Shown: positions 23,960 to 36,608, counted from the stretch's first letter. The stretch is DNA of 64,000 nt from DASXKD01 sp963707905 (GCA_963707905.1 CAVPSA010000033.1:123333-187332), one strand, 5' to 3'. The notes: a model not told the origin generated them from the sequence alone. Made by a program: numbers and translations.

Positions 23960-26287
23960 ATGAGCGCCGGCGCCGCCCGTCGCGGCTGGATGTGGCTGCT
24001 GGGGCATTCCGCCGCGGTGTTGCTTGTGCTGACGGCATCCGGCTTGGCCTTCGGCCTGTTTCTGCACCTGGCCGGGGTGAGCGGCGCGGGGGACGCCGTC
24101 TGGGCCGCGGTCGGCGGGTGCGGGGCCGCCTACGCCCTGTGGGCCATGGCCGATGCGCTGCGCCATGGCCGGGTCGGCGTCGATGTCATCGCCCTTCTCG
24201 CGGCCGGTGGTGCGCTGGTGGTTGGCGAACTTCTGGCAGCCGCGGTGATCGCGGTCATGCTGGCCAGCGGGCGGGCGCTGGAGGCGTGGGCCGCCGGGCG
24301 GGCCCACCGCGACCTGCATGCGCTCCTGGAACGGGCGCCGCGAACCGCCCGCCTGTACCGTGGCCAGGCGCTGGAGACGGTGCCGCTGGATGCGGTCATG
24401 CCCGGCGACCTGCTCCTGGTGGCACCCGGCGAACTGGTGCCTGTCGATGGCAGCGTCGTGCGCGGCGCGGCGGTGCTGGATGAGTCGGCGCTCACCGGCG
24501 AGGCACGCCCGGTCGAACGGGCACCCAGGGAACCGGTCCGCAGCGGGGTGCTGAACGCGGGCGGCCCGTTCGACCTGCGCGCGACGGCCACCGCCGCCGA
24601 CAGCACCTATGCCGGGATCGTCCGCTTGGTCTCGGAGGCCGAGGCGTCGCAAGCGCCTTTTGTCCGCCTCGCCGACCGCTACGCGGTGTGGTTCTTGCTG
24701 GTGAGCCTGGCCTGGGCCGGAGCCGCGTGGCTGGTGGCGGGACCGGCGAGAGCGGTGGCAGTGCTGGTCGTCGCCACCCCGTGCCCGCTGATCCTGGCCG
24801 CTCCGGTCGCCCTGGTCTCTGGTCTGTCGGTGGCGGCCCGGCGCGGGGTCGTGGTCAAGGGCGGGGGAGTACTCGAGCGGCTTGCCCAGTGCACCACGCT
24901 GCTGCTGGACAAGACCGGAACCCTGACAAGCGGGCACCCTCAGGTAGCTGCCATCATCCCGGCCGCCGGTCAGGAGCCCGCCGAGCTACTGCGGCTGGCA
25001 GCGTCGCTGGACCAGGTGTCCGTGCACGTTCTGGCCGGAGCCGTGGTCGAGGCGGCCGCGGCGCGCGGCGGTCGGCTGGTGTTGCCGCAACATGTGGAGG
25101 AAGTGCCCGGGCAGGGCATCCGGGGGACCGTGGGTGCGCACCGGGTCGCCGTCGGCCGGGCGGGCTGGGCCGGCGTGACCGGCCGGCCGGGATGGGTGAA
25201 AACCGCCCGCCGCCGGGCACGGCTCGACGGCGCGCTCACCGTCTTCGTCGCCATCGACGGCGAGCCGGCCGGGGTCCTGATCTTGAACGATCCGCTCCGG
25301 CCCGATGCCGCCCGGACGATCCAAGCGCTGCGAGACGGCGGCATCAGCCGGATTCTCATGGTCACCGGAGACCAGGCCGACGTGGCTCACGCCATCGGCA
25401 CGGTGATCGGCGTGGACGAGGTGCTCGCCGAGCGCACCCCGGCCGGCAAGCTGGACGCGGTCCGGGCGGAACGCGACCGGGCACCGGTCATCATGGTCGG
25501 GGACGGGATTAACGACGCCCCCGCGCTGGCCCTGGCCGACGTCGGGGTCGCCATGGGTGCCCGGGGGTCAAGCGCCTCCTCCGAAGCCGCCGACGCGGTG
25601 CTCACCGTGGACCGCCTTGACCGGCTCGGCGAAATCCGTGTGCTGGCGCGCCGCACCCGCCGGATCGCCATGCAGAGCGTGCTGGCCGGAATGGGGATGT
25701 CGGTCGCCGCGATGGCAGTTGCGGCGGCCGGCCTGCTGCCGGCCGTGTGGGGTGCCTTGCTGCAGGAAGCGATCGACGTCGCGGTCATACTCAATGCGCT
25801 GCGGGTGCTGATCCCGGCTACGCCGCACGCGCGGCTGACGGCCGCCGACGTCGCACTGAACAGCCGGTTTTCCCGCGAGCACGACACCATCCGGGCGGAC
25901 ATCGAGCAGTTGCGCGCGGCCGCGGACGGGCTCGGAGTCGTTGCCCCGCACGAAGCCATGTCCGAGGTCAGGCGGTCGCACCAGCTCCTGGTGAACGAGA
26001 TCGGGCCGCACGAGAGAGCAGAGCAGGAGCAGCTCTACCCGGTGATGAACCGGGTGCTGGGCAGCAGTCACGCCACCGCCGTCATGAGCAGGATGCATGC
26101 CGAGATCGCCCAGCAGACCAGGCGGCTCGGGCAGGTCATCGACGACATCGGCACCGCTCAGCCCGACGCCGCCGACATCGCTGACCTGCGTGCCCTGCTC
26201 TACGGACTGCACGCGATTCTCAGCCTGCACACCACAGAGGAAGACGAGAGCTATCTTTCCCTCGGCGATACCCACAGCGCGGCATGA
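23960..26287 (+). CDS. P1B-5-type metal ATPase with C-terminal hemerythrin domain
   Basis: A 775-aa metal-transporting P-type ATPase. It has no N-terminal heavy-metal-binding domain. It carries DESALTGEARPV, the membrane metal motif TPC (VVATPCPLILAAP, near residue 274) in place of CPC, LLDKTGTLTSG with the phosphorylated Asp near residue 317, and GDGINDAPALALADVGVAMG. From about residue 635 to the end it is a hemerythrin-like four-helix domain with the His/Glu ligands expected for a di-iron site (REHDTI, GPHERAEQEQLYP, MHAEI, GLHAILSLHTTEEDE). TPC plus hemerythrin is the hallmark of P1B-5 ATPases, linked in other bacteria to Ni/Fe export. The di-iron domain could sense oxygen or iron. Confidence 0.93.
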   Translation: MSAGAARRGWMWLLGHSAAVLLVLTASGLAFGLFLHLAGVSGAGDAVWAAVGGCGAAYALWAMADALRHGRVGVDVIALLAAGGALVVGELLAAAVIAVMLASGRALEAWAAGRAHRDLHALLERAPRTARLYRGQALETVPLDAVMPGDLLLVAPGELVPVDGSVVRGAAVLDESALTGEARPVERAPREPVRSGVLNAGGPFDLRATATAADSTYAGIVRLVSEAEASQAPFVRLADRYAVWFLLVSLAWAGAAWLVAGPARAVAVLVVATPCPLILAAPVALVSGLSVAARRGVVVKGGGVLERLAQCTTLLLDKTGTLTSGHPQVAAIIPAAGQEPAELLRLAASLDQVSVHVLAGAVVEAAAARGGRLVLPQHVEEVPGQGIRGTVGAHRVAVGRAGWAGVTGRPGWVKTARRRARLDGALTVFVAIDGEPAGVLILNDPLRPDAARTIQALRDGGISRILMVTGDQADVAHAIGTVIGVDEVLAERTPAGKLDAVRAERDRAPVIMVGDGINDAPALALADVGVAMGARGSSASSEAADAVLTVDRLDRLGEIRVLARRTRRIAMQSVLAGMGMSVAAMAVAAAGLLPAVWGALLQEAIDVAVILNALRVLIPATPHARLTAADVALNSRFSREHDTIRADIEQLRAAADGLGVVAPHEAMSEVRRSHQLLVNEIGPHERAEQEQLYPVMNRVLGSSHATAVMSRMHAEIAQQTRRLGQVIDDIGTAQPDAADIADLRALLYGLHAILSLHTTEEDESYLSLGDTHSAA

Positions 26288-26307
26288 CGGCACCGGCCGC
26301 GGGACCA

Positions 26308-26342
26308 GGGACCAGTGTGCACCGAGAGGGGACTTCCGTCCC
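26308..26342. promoter_or_regulatory. tandem DosR-like boxes upstream of small membrane protein
   Basis: A weak site GGGACCAGTGTGCA (26308-26321) and a strong site GGGACTTCCGTCCC (26329-26342) lie 21 bp apart, start to start. The strong site is 65 bases upstream of ATG 26407. Confidence 0.65.
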
Positions 26343-26406
26343 TGCATCTTTGGCCGGCGTGGCGCGATCCTGAGTAATGACAGCCTCGTAAAAGGGGGTG
26401 CAGGTG

Positions 26407-26835
26407 ATGGGACTGACCTGGAAGGACGTCGTTACTACGGTATTCATGGGCGCCATCGCCGTCGTGTACGCGGCGTTCCTGGGAGGCACCAGCGCCTGGC
26501 TGATCTCCAGCGCGCGGGGCGCCACCCTGGCGGTATTCGTCCTCGGCATGGTCGGCGGGTGCATGCTCGGCGCGGCCGCTGATCTCTACCGGGAGCCGCA
26601 GTCGCGGGCGGTGCGGGCCTGGCGGGTGATCGCGTCGGTGCTCGGCGTCGTCGCGTTCGCCGCCGCCGTGGCCGGGGTTGCCAGCGGCAGCACGGTCGCG
26701 CTGGCGGTTCTGGTGGCCGCGACGGGCGCGCTGTGGCTCCTTGCCACGGCGCGGCACGCGCTGATGGCGCCCCATGGCCCGGCGCGCACAAGGGACAGCC
26801 ACGAAGTGATCCATTCAGGACAGGCGGCGCGCTGA
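26407..26835 (+). CDS. unknown four-TM small membrane protein
   Basis: I do not recognise this 142-aa protein. It consists of four hydrophobic segments (about residues 8-28, 36-58, 73-93 and 95-115) and a short charged tail. The second to third loop carries AAADLYREPQSRAVRAW. ATG 26407 is preceded by GGGGGTG at good spacing; GTG 26398 is an in-frame alternative. It has its own strong DosR-like box and a terminator, so it appears to be an independent member of the hypoxia regulon. No catalytic motif is visible. Confidence 0.7.
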   Translation: MGLTWKDVVTTVFMGAIAVVYAAFLGGTSAWLISSARGATLAVFVLGMVGGCMLGAAADLYREPQSRAVRAWRVIASVLGVVAFAAAVAGVASGSTVALAVLVAATGALWLLATARHALMAPHGPARTRDSHEVIHSGQAAR

Positions 26836-26851
26836 CAGCGTGCCCGCCCGA

Positions 26852-26888
26852 GAAGGCCGGCGGCTACGATGCCTCCCCGCCGGCCTTC
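26852..26888. terminator. bidirectional hairpin terminator
   Basis: GAAGGCCGGCGG and CCGCCGGCCTTC form a perfect 12-bp stem. It lies between the convergent small membrane protein and DHOD-like gene. Confidence 0.8.
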
Positions 26889-26926
26889 CCATATGCCCGC
26901 GGCCGCCAGGAACCGTAGCCTTGCTG

Positions 26927-27954
26927 TCACCAGGGGCCGTAGCCCTTGTTGGCTGCCTCCAGGGCGGTGACATATCCCGCGCGCTCGTAGGCCGCCTGGT
27001 CGGTGCCGTCAGGGACGGCGAGCAGGCCGCGTACTTCGGCGACGGAGCCGAACTGTTTGCGCGCCATCCAGGCCGACAGTTCGCCGAGCATTACGCCCGC
27101 GTATCCAGGTCCGTGGCGCAGCAGCGCCGAGGCGGTCATCACCACGTCCGCACCGGCGAGCAGGTACTTTGCCACGTCGGCCGCGGTTTCGACGCCGGTG
27201 GTCGCGGCGAGGGAGGCGCGCACGTGACCGGCGAGCAGCGCGATCCAGGTCCGGGGAAGCCGTCCCTCCGGCTGCGCGGACAGCCCGGGCCTGACGGTCA
27301 CGGTCAGCGTCTCCGGGTCGATGTCCGGTTGCAGGAACCGGTTGAACAGCACCAGGCCGTCGGCCCCGGCCCGGTCCAGCCGGCGCGCCATCTCGCCGGT
27401 CGAGCTGAAGTACGGGCTGAGCTTCACCGCCACCGGCACGCTGACCACGGCCTTGACCGTGGTCAGGATGTCGACGTGGCGCTGCTCGACGTCGCGGCCG
27501 GAGATGAAGGGGGAAGGGGAGCCGGGTGGGGGGCCGCTGGGCAGGTGGTAGACGTTCAGCTCGATCGCGGCAGCCCCCGCGTCCTGCAGGGCGCTCGCAT
27601 AGTCGGTCCACCCTCCGGTGGTGGCCCCGTTGAGGCTGGCGATCACCGGGATGTCCACGGCGGCGGCCGCACGTTCCAGCAGGCTCAGGTAGCGGTCCGG
27701 GCCCCCGTCGGCACTGGCGGACGCCGGGAAGTAGGACAGCGACTCCGCGAAGCTGTCGGCACCCGTGCCTGCCACCGCCGCGTCGTGCGCCGCCTGCTCA
27801 CGCAACCGCTCCTCGAACAGGGAGGGGAGGACCACGGCCCCGACCCCGCCGTCAGCGAGCCGCCGGACACCGTCGGCCGTGCCGGACAGCGGGGACGCCG
27901 ACGCGACCAGCGGGCTGCGCAGGTCCAGGCCGAGGTAGCGCGTTGCCAGGTCCG

Positions 27955-27958
<4 letters not shown>
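26927..27958 (-). CDS. dihydroorotate dehydrogenase-like flavoprotein
   Basis: A 343-aa TIM-barrel FMN protein of the dihydroorotate-dehydrogenase superfamily. It reads YLGLDLRSPLVASASPLSG at the N-terminus, VIASLNGATTGGW, AIELNVYHLP, VKLSPYFSS, ADGLVLFNRFL and ATTGVETAADVAKYLLAGADVVMTASALL with the phosphate loop. It overlaps the pyruvate:ferredoxin oxidoreductase stop by four bases (ATGA). Such DHOD-like genes often accompany nifJ and are not the pyrimidine enzyme. A flavin electron-transfer role with PFOR is likely, but the substrate is unknown. Confidence 0.85.
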
Positions 27959-31554
<3,596 letters not shown>

Positions 31555-31626
31555 ATTGCTGCCCTCCCGGGCGCTGAGCATTGTCGTGCCGGAGGCGCGC
31601 AAAACAGCGGTGTGGGCAGGTGCATT

Positions 31627-33267
31627 TCAGCCTTCCTCCGGGATCATCTCGATCGCGTGCACCGGGCACTGCTCGTAGCAGGTGCCGCAGCCGGTGCACC
31701 GGTCGTAGTCGAACCGGTAGCGGTTGCCGGGGCCGAGCTTGATCACGGCATCCTCCGGGCACGCACCCAGGCAGCCGTCGCACTCGAAGCAGTTGCCGCA
31801 GGACAGGCAGCGGGCCGCCTCATAGCTGGCCTCGGCCTCGGACAGGCCGCCGACCACCTCGCCGAAGCCGGCGACACGCTGCTCTGCTGGCGCCTGCGGC
31901 TGCTGGCGCTGCGCGAAGTCGCCGAAGTACCACGGGTTCAGCAGGCCGAACTCGGCGACGGCGTGCTTGACCGCCGGGGCGAATCCCGTGGCGTCGCCGC
32001 GAAGCCAGGTGTCGATGTGCCGTGCCGCCTTCTTGCCGTGTCCCACGCCCACGGTCACCGTGCGCTCGGCGGGCACCATGTCACCGCCGGCGAACACGCC
32101 GGGGCAGCCGGTCATCATGGCGGCAGACACCTGCACCGTGCCGTCCCTGGCGAACTCCACCCCGGGGACCTGGCGCAGGAACGCGGTGTCGGTCTCCTGG
32201 CCCAAGGCCAGGATCACGGTGTCCGCGGCAAGCGTCTCGAACCGCCCGGTCGGCTGCGGGTACCCGGAGGAATCCAGTTCCATCGCCTCGACCGTCAGCT
32301 CGGGCCCGTCGAACGCGGTGATCGTGCGCAGCCAGTGGATCCGGATCCCCTCCTGCTCGGCGTCCTCCGCCTCCTGCTCATGGGCGGGCATCTGGGCCCG
32401 GGTGCGCCGGTAGACGATCAGCGCGTCATCGGCGCCGAGCCGCCGCGCGACCCGGGCCGCGTCCATCGCGGTGTTGCCGCCGCCGTAGATGGCCACCCGG
32501 CGGCCGATCACCGGCCGTTCGCCCGCGGCGGCGCTGCGCAGGAACGACAGGGCGTCCACGATCCGCCCGGCATCGCCGGCCGGGATGTTCACCCGCTTGG
32601 ACAAATGCGCCCCAACCGCTACGAACACGGCATCGAAACCGCCCTCGGCCCGCTCGGCGGCCAGGTCGGTCACCCGGTGCCCCTGGGTGAACCGCACCCC
32701 GAGCGCGGCGATCCTGTCCAGCTCCGCATCCAGCACATCGCGGGGCAGCCGGTAGGCGGGGATGCCGTAGCGCATCATTCCACCCGGGCGCTCGCCGGAG
32801 TCCCTGACCTCGACGTCGTGCCCGAGCCGGGCGAGATGATAGGCGGCCGACAGGCCGCTCGGGCCCGAGCCGATCACCAGCGCCCGCCGCCCGGTGCTGG
32901 CCGCCCGGCGGTCGAACGCCCAGCCGCGCTCGCGGGCGAGGTCACCAAGAAAGCGCTCCACCGCGTGGATGGAGACGGAGCTGTCCAGGCTGGCCCGGTT
33001 GCAGACGGTCTCGCAGGGGTGGTAGCAGACGCGCCCGTGGATCGCGGCCAGCGGGTTGTCGGCGACGAGCTGCCGCCAGGCCTGCTCGTACCGGCCAGCC
33101 TCGGCATGCGCCAGCCACGCCTGGATGTTCTCCCCGGCCGGGCAGCCGGCGTTGCACGGGGGCAGCAGGTCCAGGTAGACCGGCCGCCGCTCGCGCACCG
33201 GCCCGGACCGCCCGTGCCCGTGCACCAGGTCAGGCAGCGCCGTCATATCTGAAGGGTGGTTCACCAT
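31627..33267 (-). CDS. GltD-like NAD(P)/FAD oxidoreductase with two ferredoxin domains
   Basis: A flavoprotein of about 546 aa related to the glutamate synthase small subunit. The N-terminal Fe-S region shows LLPPCNAGCPAGENIQAW and VCYHPCETVCNR. The FAD and NAD(P) Rossmann motifs are VIGSGPSGLSAAYHLARLG and AIYGGGNTAMDAARVARRLG. The C-terminus adds a 2x[4Fe-4S] ferredoxin module (CLSCGNCFECDGCLGACP and CTGCGTCYEQCPV). It lies 72 bases before nifJ on the same strand and is a good candidate for moving electrons between PFOR-reduced ferredoxin and NAD(P)H. Start uncertain: ATG 33279, ATG 33267, GTG 33264 and ATG 33246 are in frame. A GGAGG sits close before 33264. Confidence 0.88.
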   Translation of the reverse strand: MVNHPSDMTALPDLVHGHGRSGPVRERRPVYLDLLPPCNAGCPAGENIQAWLAHAEAGRYEQAWRQLVADNPLAAIHGRVCYHPCETVCNRASLDSSVSIHAVERFLGDLARERGWAFDRRAASTGRRALVIGSGPSGLSAAYHLARLGHDVEVRDSGERPGGMMRYGIPAYRLPRDVLDAELDRIAALGVRFTQGHRVTDLAAERAEGGFDAVFVAVGAHLSKRVNIPAGDAGRIVDALSFLRSAAAGERPVIGRRVAIYGGGNTAMDAARVARRLGADDALIVYRRTRAQMPAHEQEAEDAEQEGIRIHWLRTITAFDGPELTVEAMELDSSGYPQPTGRFETLAADTVILALGQETDTAFLRQVPGVEFARDGTVQVSAAMMTGCPGVFAGGDMVPAERTVTVGVGHGKKAARHIDTWLRGDATGFAPAVKHAVAEFGLLNPWYFGDFAQRQQPQAPAEQRVAGFGEVVGGLSEAEASYEAARCLSCGNCFECDGCLGACPEDAVIKLGPGNRYRFDYDRCTGCGTCYEQCPVHAIEMIPEEG

Positions 33268-33323
33268 GCCTCCGCTCATGCGTCGCGACTGCCACTATCC
33301 GCCAGCCCGGGCCGCGGTCGCCA

Positions 33324-33337
33324 GGGACCAAAGGCCC
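33324..33337. promoter_or_regulatory. DosR-like box between PFOR operon and gap operon
   Basis: GGGACCAAAGGCCC lies 57 bases upstream of the GltD-like start and 116 bases upstream of the divergent GAPDH start. A second G/C inverted repeat (GGGCCAAGG...TTGGCCCC, 33347-33366) follows it. Confidence 0.6.
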
Positions 33338-33452
33338 CCCAGAAAAGGGCCAAGGCCGTTGGCCCCCGGCCCGGCGCGGTCGGGATGCTGGAGAAAAGAC
33401 CAGATGAGGGGCCTGCTTGGCGGGCCCGGAGTTGAGCCAAGAGGAGAATACG

Positions 33453-34453
33453 ATGGTTACACGGGTGGGAATCAACGGCTTCGGGCGGGTCGGGCGCGCC
33501 TTCATGCGGCGTGCGCTGGAGCGTGGCGACCTCGACGTCGTGGCCATCAACGATGTGACCGACGCCAGGACCCTGGCGCACCTGCTTGAGTTCGACTCCA
33601 CCTATGGCCGGCTCGGCCGGCCCGTCGGCTACGAACCGGGCGCTCTGACCGTGGACGGCAGGCAGGTCACGGTGACGTCCCAGCGTGACCCCGCCGCGAT
33701 CGACTGGGGCGAACTGGGCGTCAGCGTCGTCATCGAGTCCACCGGGAAGTTCCGCGCCCGCGAGGACGCCGCACTGCATCTCAAGGGCGGGGCCCGCAAG
33801 GTGCTGATCTCGGCACCGGGCAAGGGAGCCGACCTCACCGTGGTGGTCGGGGTCAACGACGCCGAGTACGACCCGCAGCGGCATGACGTTGTCTCCGCCG
33901 CGTCGTGCACCACGAACTGCGTGGTGCCGATGGCCAAGGTGCTGAACGACTCGTTCGGCCTGGTCAAGGGCTTCATGACGACGATCCACGCGTACACCGG
34001 CGACCAGATGCTGCTCGACGGCCCGCACAAGGACCTGCGGCGCGCCCGCAGCGCCGCGATCAGCATCGTGCCCACCAGCACCGGTGCGGCCCGCACCGCC
34101 GGGGTGGTCATCCCCGAGCTGGCCGGCCGCTCGACGGCATATCCGTCCGGGTGCCGGTGGAGGACGGCTCGCTGACCGACCTGGCTGCCGTGCTTGGCCG
34201 CGACGTGACCGCCGACGAGGTCAACAGCGCGTTCGACGCCGCCGCCGGGGGCGGCCTGGCCGGGGTGCTGCGCTACAGCACCGACGCCCTGGTCTCCCGC
34301 GACATCATCGGTGACCCCGCCTCCTGCGTATTCGACTCGGGCCTGACGCAGGCCGCGGGCAGCCTGGTCAAGGTGTTCGGCTGGTACGACAACGAGTGGG
34401 GCTACACCTGCCGGCTGGCCGACCTTGCCGCAATCGTCAGCGCCCAGCTCTGA
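33453..34453 (+). pseudogene. gap: glyceraldehyde-3-phosphate dehydrogenase, frameshifted
   Basis: GAPDH (glyceraldehyde-3-P + NAD+ + Pi to 1,3-bisphosphoglycerate). The N-terminal Rossmann motif VGINGFGRVGRAFMR, the catalytic SAASCTTNC (Cys near residue 152) and IVPTSTGAA are intact. The frame then breaks after ELAGR at 34130/34131. One missing base, probably a C, puts ISVRVPVEDGSLTDLA and the C-terminal WYDNEWGY into another frame. As written, the protein would stop at 34175 and lack the C-terminal part. The rest is intact, so either a recent mutation or a sequencing error is likely. GAGGAG nine bases upstream fixes the start. It leads an operon with the SQR-like gene four bases after. Confidence 0.88.
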
Positions 34454-34457
34454 AGTC

Positions 34458-35732
34458 ATGATCAAGCGAATTGTCATCCTGGGCGGCGGGACCGGCGGCA
34501 CGCTGGCCGCGAACAGGCTGGCGCGCGAACTCGGCGATACGGCCGCGATCACCGTCGTGGACCGCGACAACAACCACATCTACCAGCCTGGCCTGCTGTT
34601 CGTTCCGTTCGGCCTGACCCGCCCCGACAAGATCGTGCGTCCCCGGGCACGGCAACTGCGCCCGGGGATCGGCTACCACCAGAGCGCGGTCCACCGCGTG
34701 GACATCGAGCGGCGGGAGGTCCACCTGGAGGCCGGCACCGTCCTGCCCTACGACGTGCTGGTCGTCGCGTCCGGTGCGGCGCTGCTGCCCGGCGAGACCG
34801 AGGGCCTGCCCGAGGCCATCGCGCAGGCCAGGGCATTCAGCTTCTACGAGCCGGCCGGAGCGGCGGCGCTGAGTGACCGGCTTGCGCGGTTCGATGGCGG
34901 CCGGATCGCCATCAACGTGGTGGACATGCCGATCAAGTGCCCGGTCGCGCCGCTGGAGTTCGCCTTCCTCGCCGACTGGTACTTCCACAGGCGCGGCATC
35001 CGCGACCGGGTCGAACTGACCTTCGTCACCCCCCTGGACGGGGCGTTCACCAAGGCCGTCTGCAACCGCGAGCTGGGTGGCCTGCTCGACCGCAAGGGCA
35101 TCCGGCTGGTCACCGAGTTCAACACCGGCGAGGTGGACGCGGCCGGCGGAAGGCTCATCTCGTTCGACGGCCATGAGGTCGGCTTCGACCTGGCGGTGGT
35201 GGTCCCCGTGCACGGTGGGCAGGCCTACGTCGGCAGGTCGCCCGGGCTGGGGGACGCACTCGGCTTTGCACCCTGTGATGAGCGGACGCTCCAGTCCAAG
35301 GCCAGCCCGGACATCTTCGTCATCGGCGACGCCGCCGACCTCCGGGCGTCCAAGGCCGGCTCGGTGGCCCACTTCGAGGGCGAGGTCCTGGTCCGCAACG
35401 TGTGCAGCTTCCTTGCGGGGGAGCCACTGAGTGCGAGCTTCGACGGCCACACCAACTGCTTCATCGAAAGCGGCTTCGGCAAGGCGCTCCTCATCGACTT
35501 CAACTACGAGACCGAGCCGGTCACCGGGCGGTTCCCCGGGCCCGTCGGCCTGCCACTGCTGAAAGAGTCCCGCCTCAACCATCTCGGCAAGCTCGGATTC
35601 CAGCAGTTCTACTGGCACATGCTGCTGCCGGGCCGTGACGTTCCCGGGCTGGCCGCCAGCATGCCGCGGTCCGGCAAGCGTCTTCCCGCGGACGCCGGCC
35701 CGCAGCCGGCCGGGTCAAGAAACGACGAGTAG
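34458..35732 (+). CDS. sulfide:quinone oxidoreductase-like flavoprotein
   Basis: A 424-aa FAD-dependent disulfide oxidoreductase of the SQR/NDH-2 type. The N-terminal dinucleotide fold is IVILGGGTGGTLAANRLAREL, followed by YQPGLLFVPFG. Cys residues occur near the isoalloxazine region (MPIKCPVAPLEF and ELTFVTPLDGAFTKAVCNREL) as in SQR. The C-terminal FVIGDAADLRASKAGSVAHFEGE is the second FAD motif. A C-terminal amphipathic region (YWHMLLPGRDVPG) would attach it to the membrane. With TusE/DsrC and DsrE genes next, oxidation of sulfide or persulfide is likely; quinone as acceptor is inferred. Confidence 0.82.
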   Translation: MIKRIVILGGGTGGTLAANRLARELGDTAAITVVDRDNNHIYQPGLLFVPFGLTRPDKIVRPRARQLRPGIGYHQSAVHRVDIERREVHLEAGTVLPYDVLVVASGAALLPGETEGLPEAIAQARAFSFYEPAGAAALSDRLARFDGGRIAINVVDMPIKCPVAPLEFAFLADWYFHRRGIRDRVELTFVTPLDGAFTKAVCNRELGGLLDRKGIRLVTEFNTGEVDAAGGRLISFDGHEVGFDLAVVVPVHGGQAYVGRSPGLGDALGFAPCDERTLQSKASPDIFVIGDAADLRASKAGSVAHFEGEVLVRNVCSFLAGEPLSASFDGHTNCFIESGFGKALLIDFNYETEPVTGRFPGPVGLPLLKESRLNHLGKLGFQQFYWHMLLPGRDVPGLAASMPRSGKRLPADAGPQPAGSRNDE

Positions 35733-35744
35733 CCGGAGGTTGAG

Positions 35745-36062
35745 ATGCCCACCAAGGTCTACGCAGGCACCGAAGTCACCGTCAATGACGAGGGCTTTTT
35801 CGCCGATCCGCAGCAGTGGCGCGAGGACATGGCGCCGCAGATCGCCGTGGAGAGCGGCATCGGCTCGCTGACGCCGCAGCACTGGCAGGTCGTCAAGTTC
35901 ATGCGGCACGAGTACGCGGAAAAGGGCACCGGCCCGAGCGTCCGCGCGCTGAGCAAGACCTCCGGGGTGAGCATCAAGGACCTCTACCAGCTCTTTCCGA
36001 AGGGGCCGGCCAAGCTCGCCGCGAAGATCGCCGGCATTCCCAAGCCCCGCGGCTGCATCTGA
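35745..36062 (+). CDS. tusE: TusE/DsrC-family sulfur relay protein
   Basis: A 105-aa sulfur-carrier protein of the DsrC/TusE/DsvC family. It reads VNDEGFFADPQQWREDMAPQIA, the usual start, and ends in KIAGIPKPRGCI with the penultimate Cys that carries sulfur. In DsrC proper a second Cys sits about ten residues earlier; here that position reads AKLAAKIAG, so it is missing. This makes it TusE-like or a DsrC-like relay rather than a dissimilatory DsrC. It lies 12 bases after the SQR-like gene with a GGAGG site and before the DsrE gene: one sulfur-handling operon. Confidence 0.9.
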   Translation: MPTKVYAGTEVTVNDEGFFADPQQWREDMAPQIAVESGIGSLTPQHWQVVKFMRHEYAEKGTGPSVRALSKTSGVSIKDLYQLFPKGPAKLAAKIAGIPKPRGCI

Positions 36063-36119
36063 GCCCCAGATGCGCACGGCTGTGCTGAACCACCCAATAG
36101 ACCAGAAGGACGGTGTGTC

Positions 36120-36608
36120 ATGAGCAGCGACACCACCACGGCGAACGGCACCATCGAGAAGGTCTCCATCATCGTGTCCAAGGGCTCGCTTGAGGGCGTC
36201 TACCCGGCGCTGATCATGGCCAACGGTGCCCGCGCCGAGGGCATCGAAGCGAACCTCTTCTTTACCTTCTTCGGCCTTGATGCCATCCATAAGGCCCGGC
36301 ACGAGCACATCAAGCTGGCCACGGTCGGCAATCCCGGCCTGCACCTGGCCACCTGGGCCGGGGGCCTGCCCGGGGTGTCGTCGGTGATGACCCACTACAT
36401 GGCCCACAAGATGGGCCAGCTCGACATTCCCTCGATCCCCGAGTTCATCGAGATGATCGCCGATACCGGCGCTGGCCTGTACGGCTGCAAGGCCTCCGTG
36501 GACCTGTTCGGGCTCACCAGGAGCGACTTCATCGACCAGGTCAAGGACATCATCACCGTCGGCGAGTTCTACGATCTCGCCGCCGGTGGCCAGATCATCT
36601 TCACCTGA
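36120..36608 (+). CDS. DsrE/DsrF-like (DsrE2-type) sulfurtransferase
   Basis: A 162-aa DsrE-superfamily protein. It starts with KVSIIVSKGSLEGVYPALIMANGARAEGIEANLFFTFFGLDAI, characteristic of the DsrE2/peroxiredoxin-like branch, and carries the conserved Cys in GAGLYGCKASVDLFG, the probable persulfide site. It likely passes sulfur to or from the TusE-like protein upstream, as in bacterial sulfur-trafficking modules. It is last in the gap-SQR-TusE-DsrE set. The direction of sulfur flow cannot be told. Confidence 0.88.
   Translation: MSSDTTTANGTIEKVSIIVSKGSLEGVYPALIMANGARAEGIEANLFFTFFGLDAIHKARHEHIKLATVGNPGLHLATWAGGLPGVSSVMTHYMAHKMGQLDIPSIPEFIEMIADTGAGLYGCKASVDLFGLTRSDFIDQVKDIITVGEFYDLAAGGQIIFT

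Noticed and set aside
33453..34453. Programmed frameshift in gap
   Set aside because: No slippery heptamer or downstream pseudoknot is visible at the break, and GAPDH is not known to use recoding.
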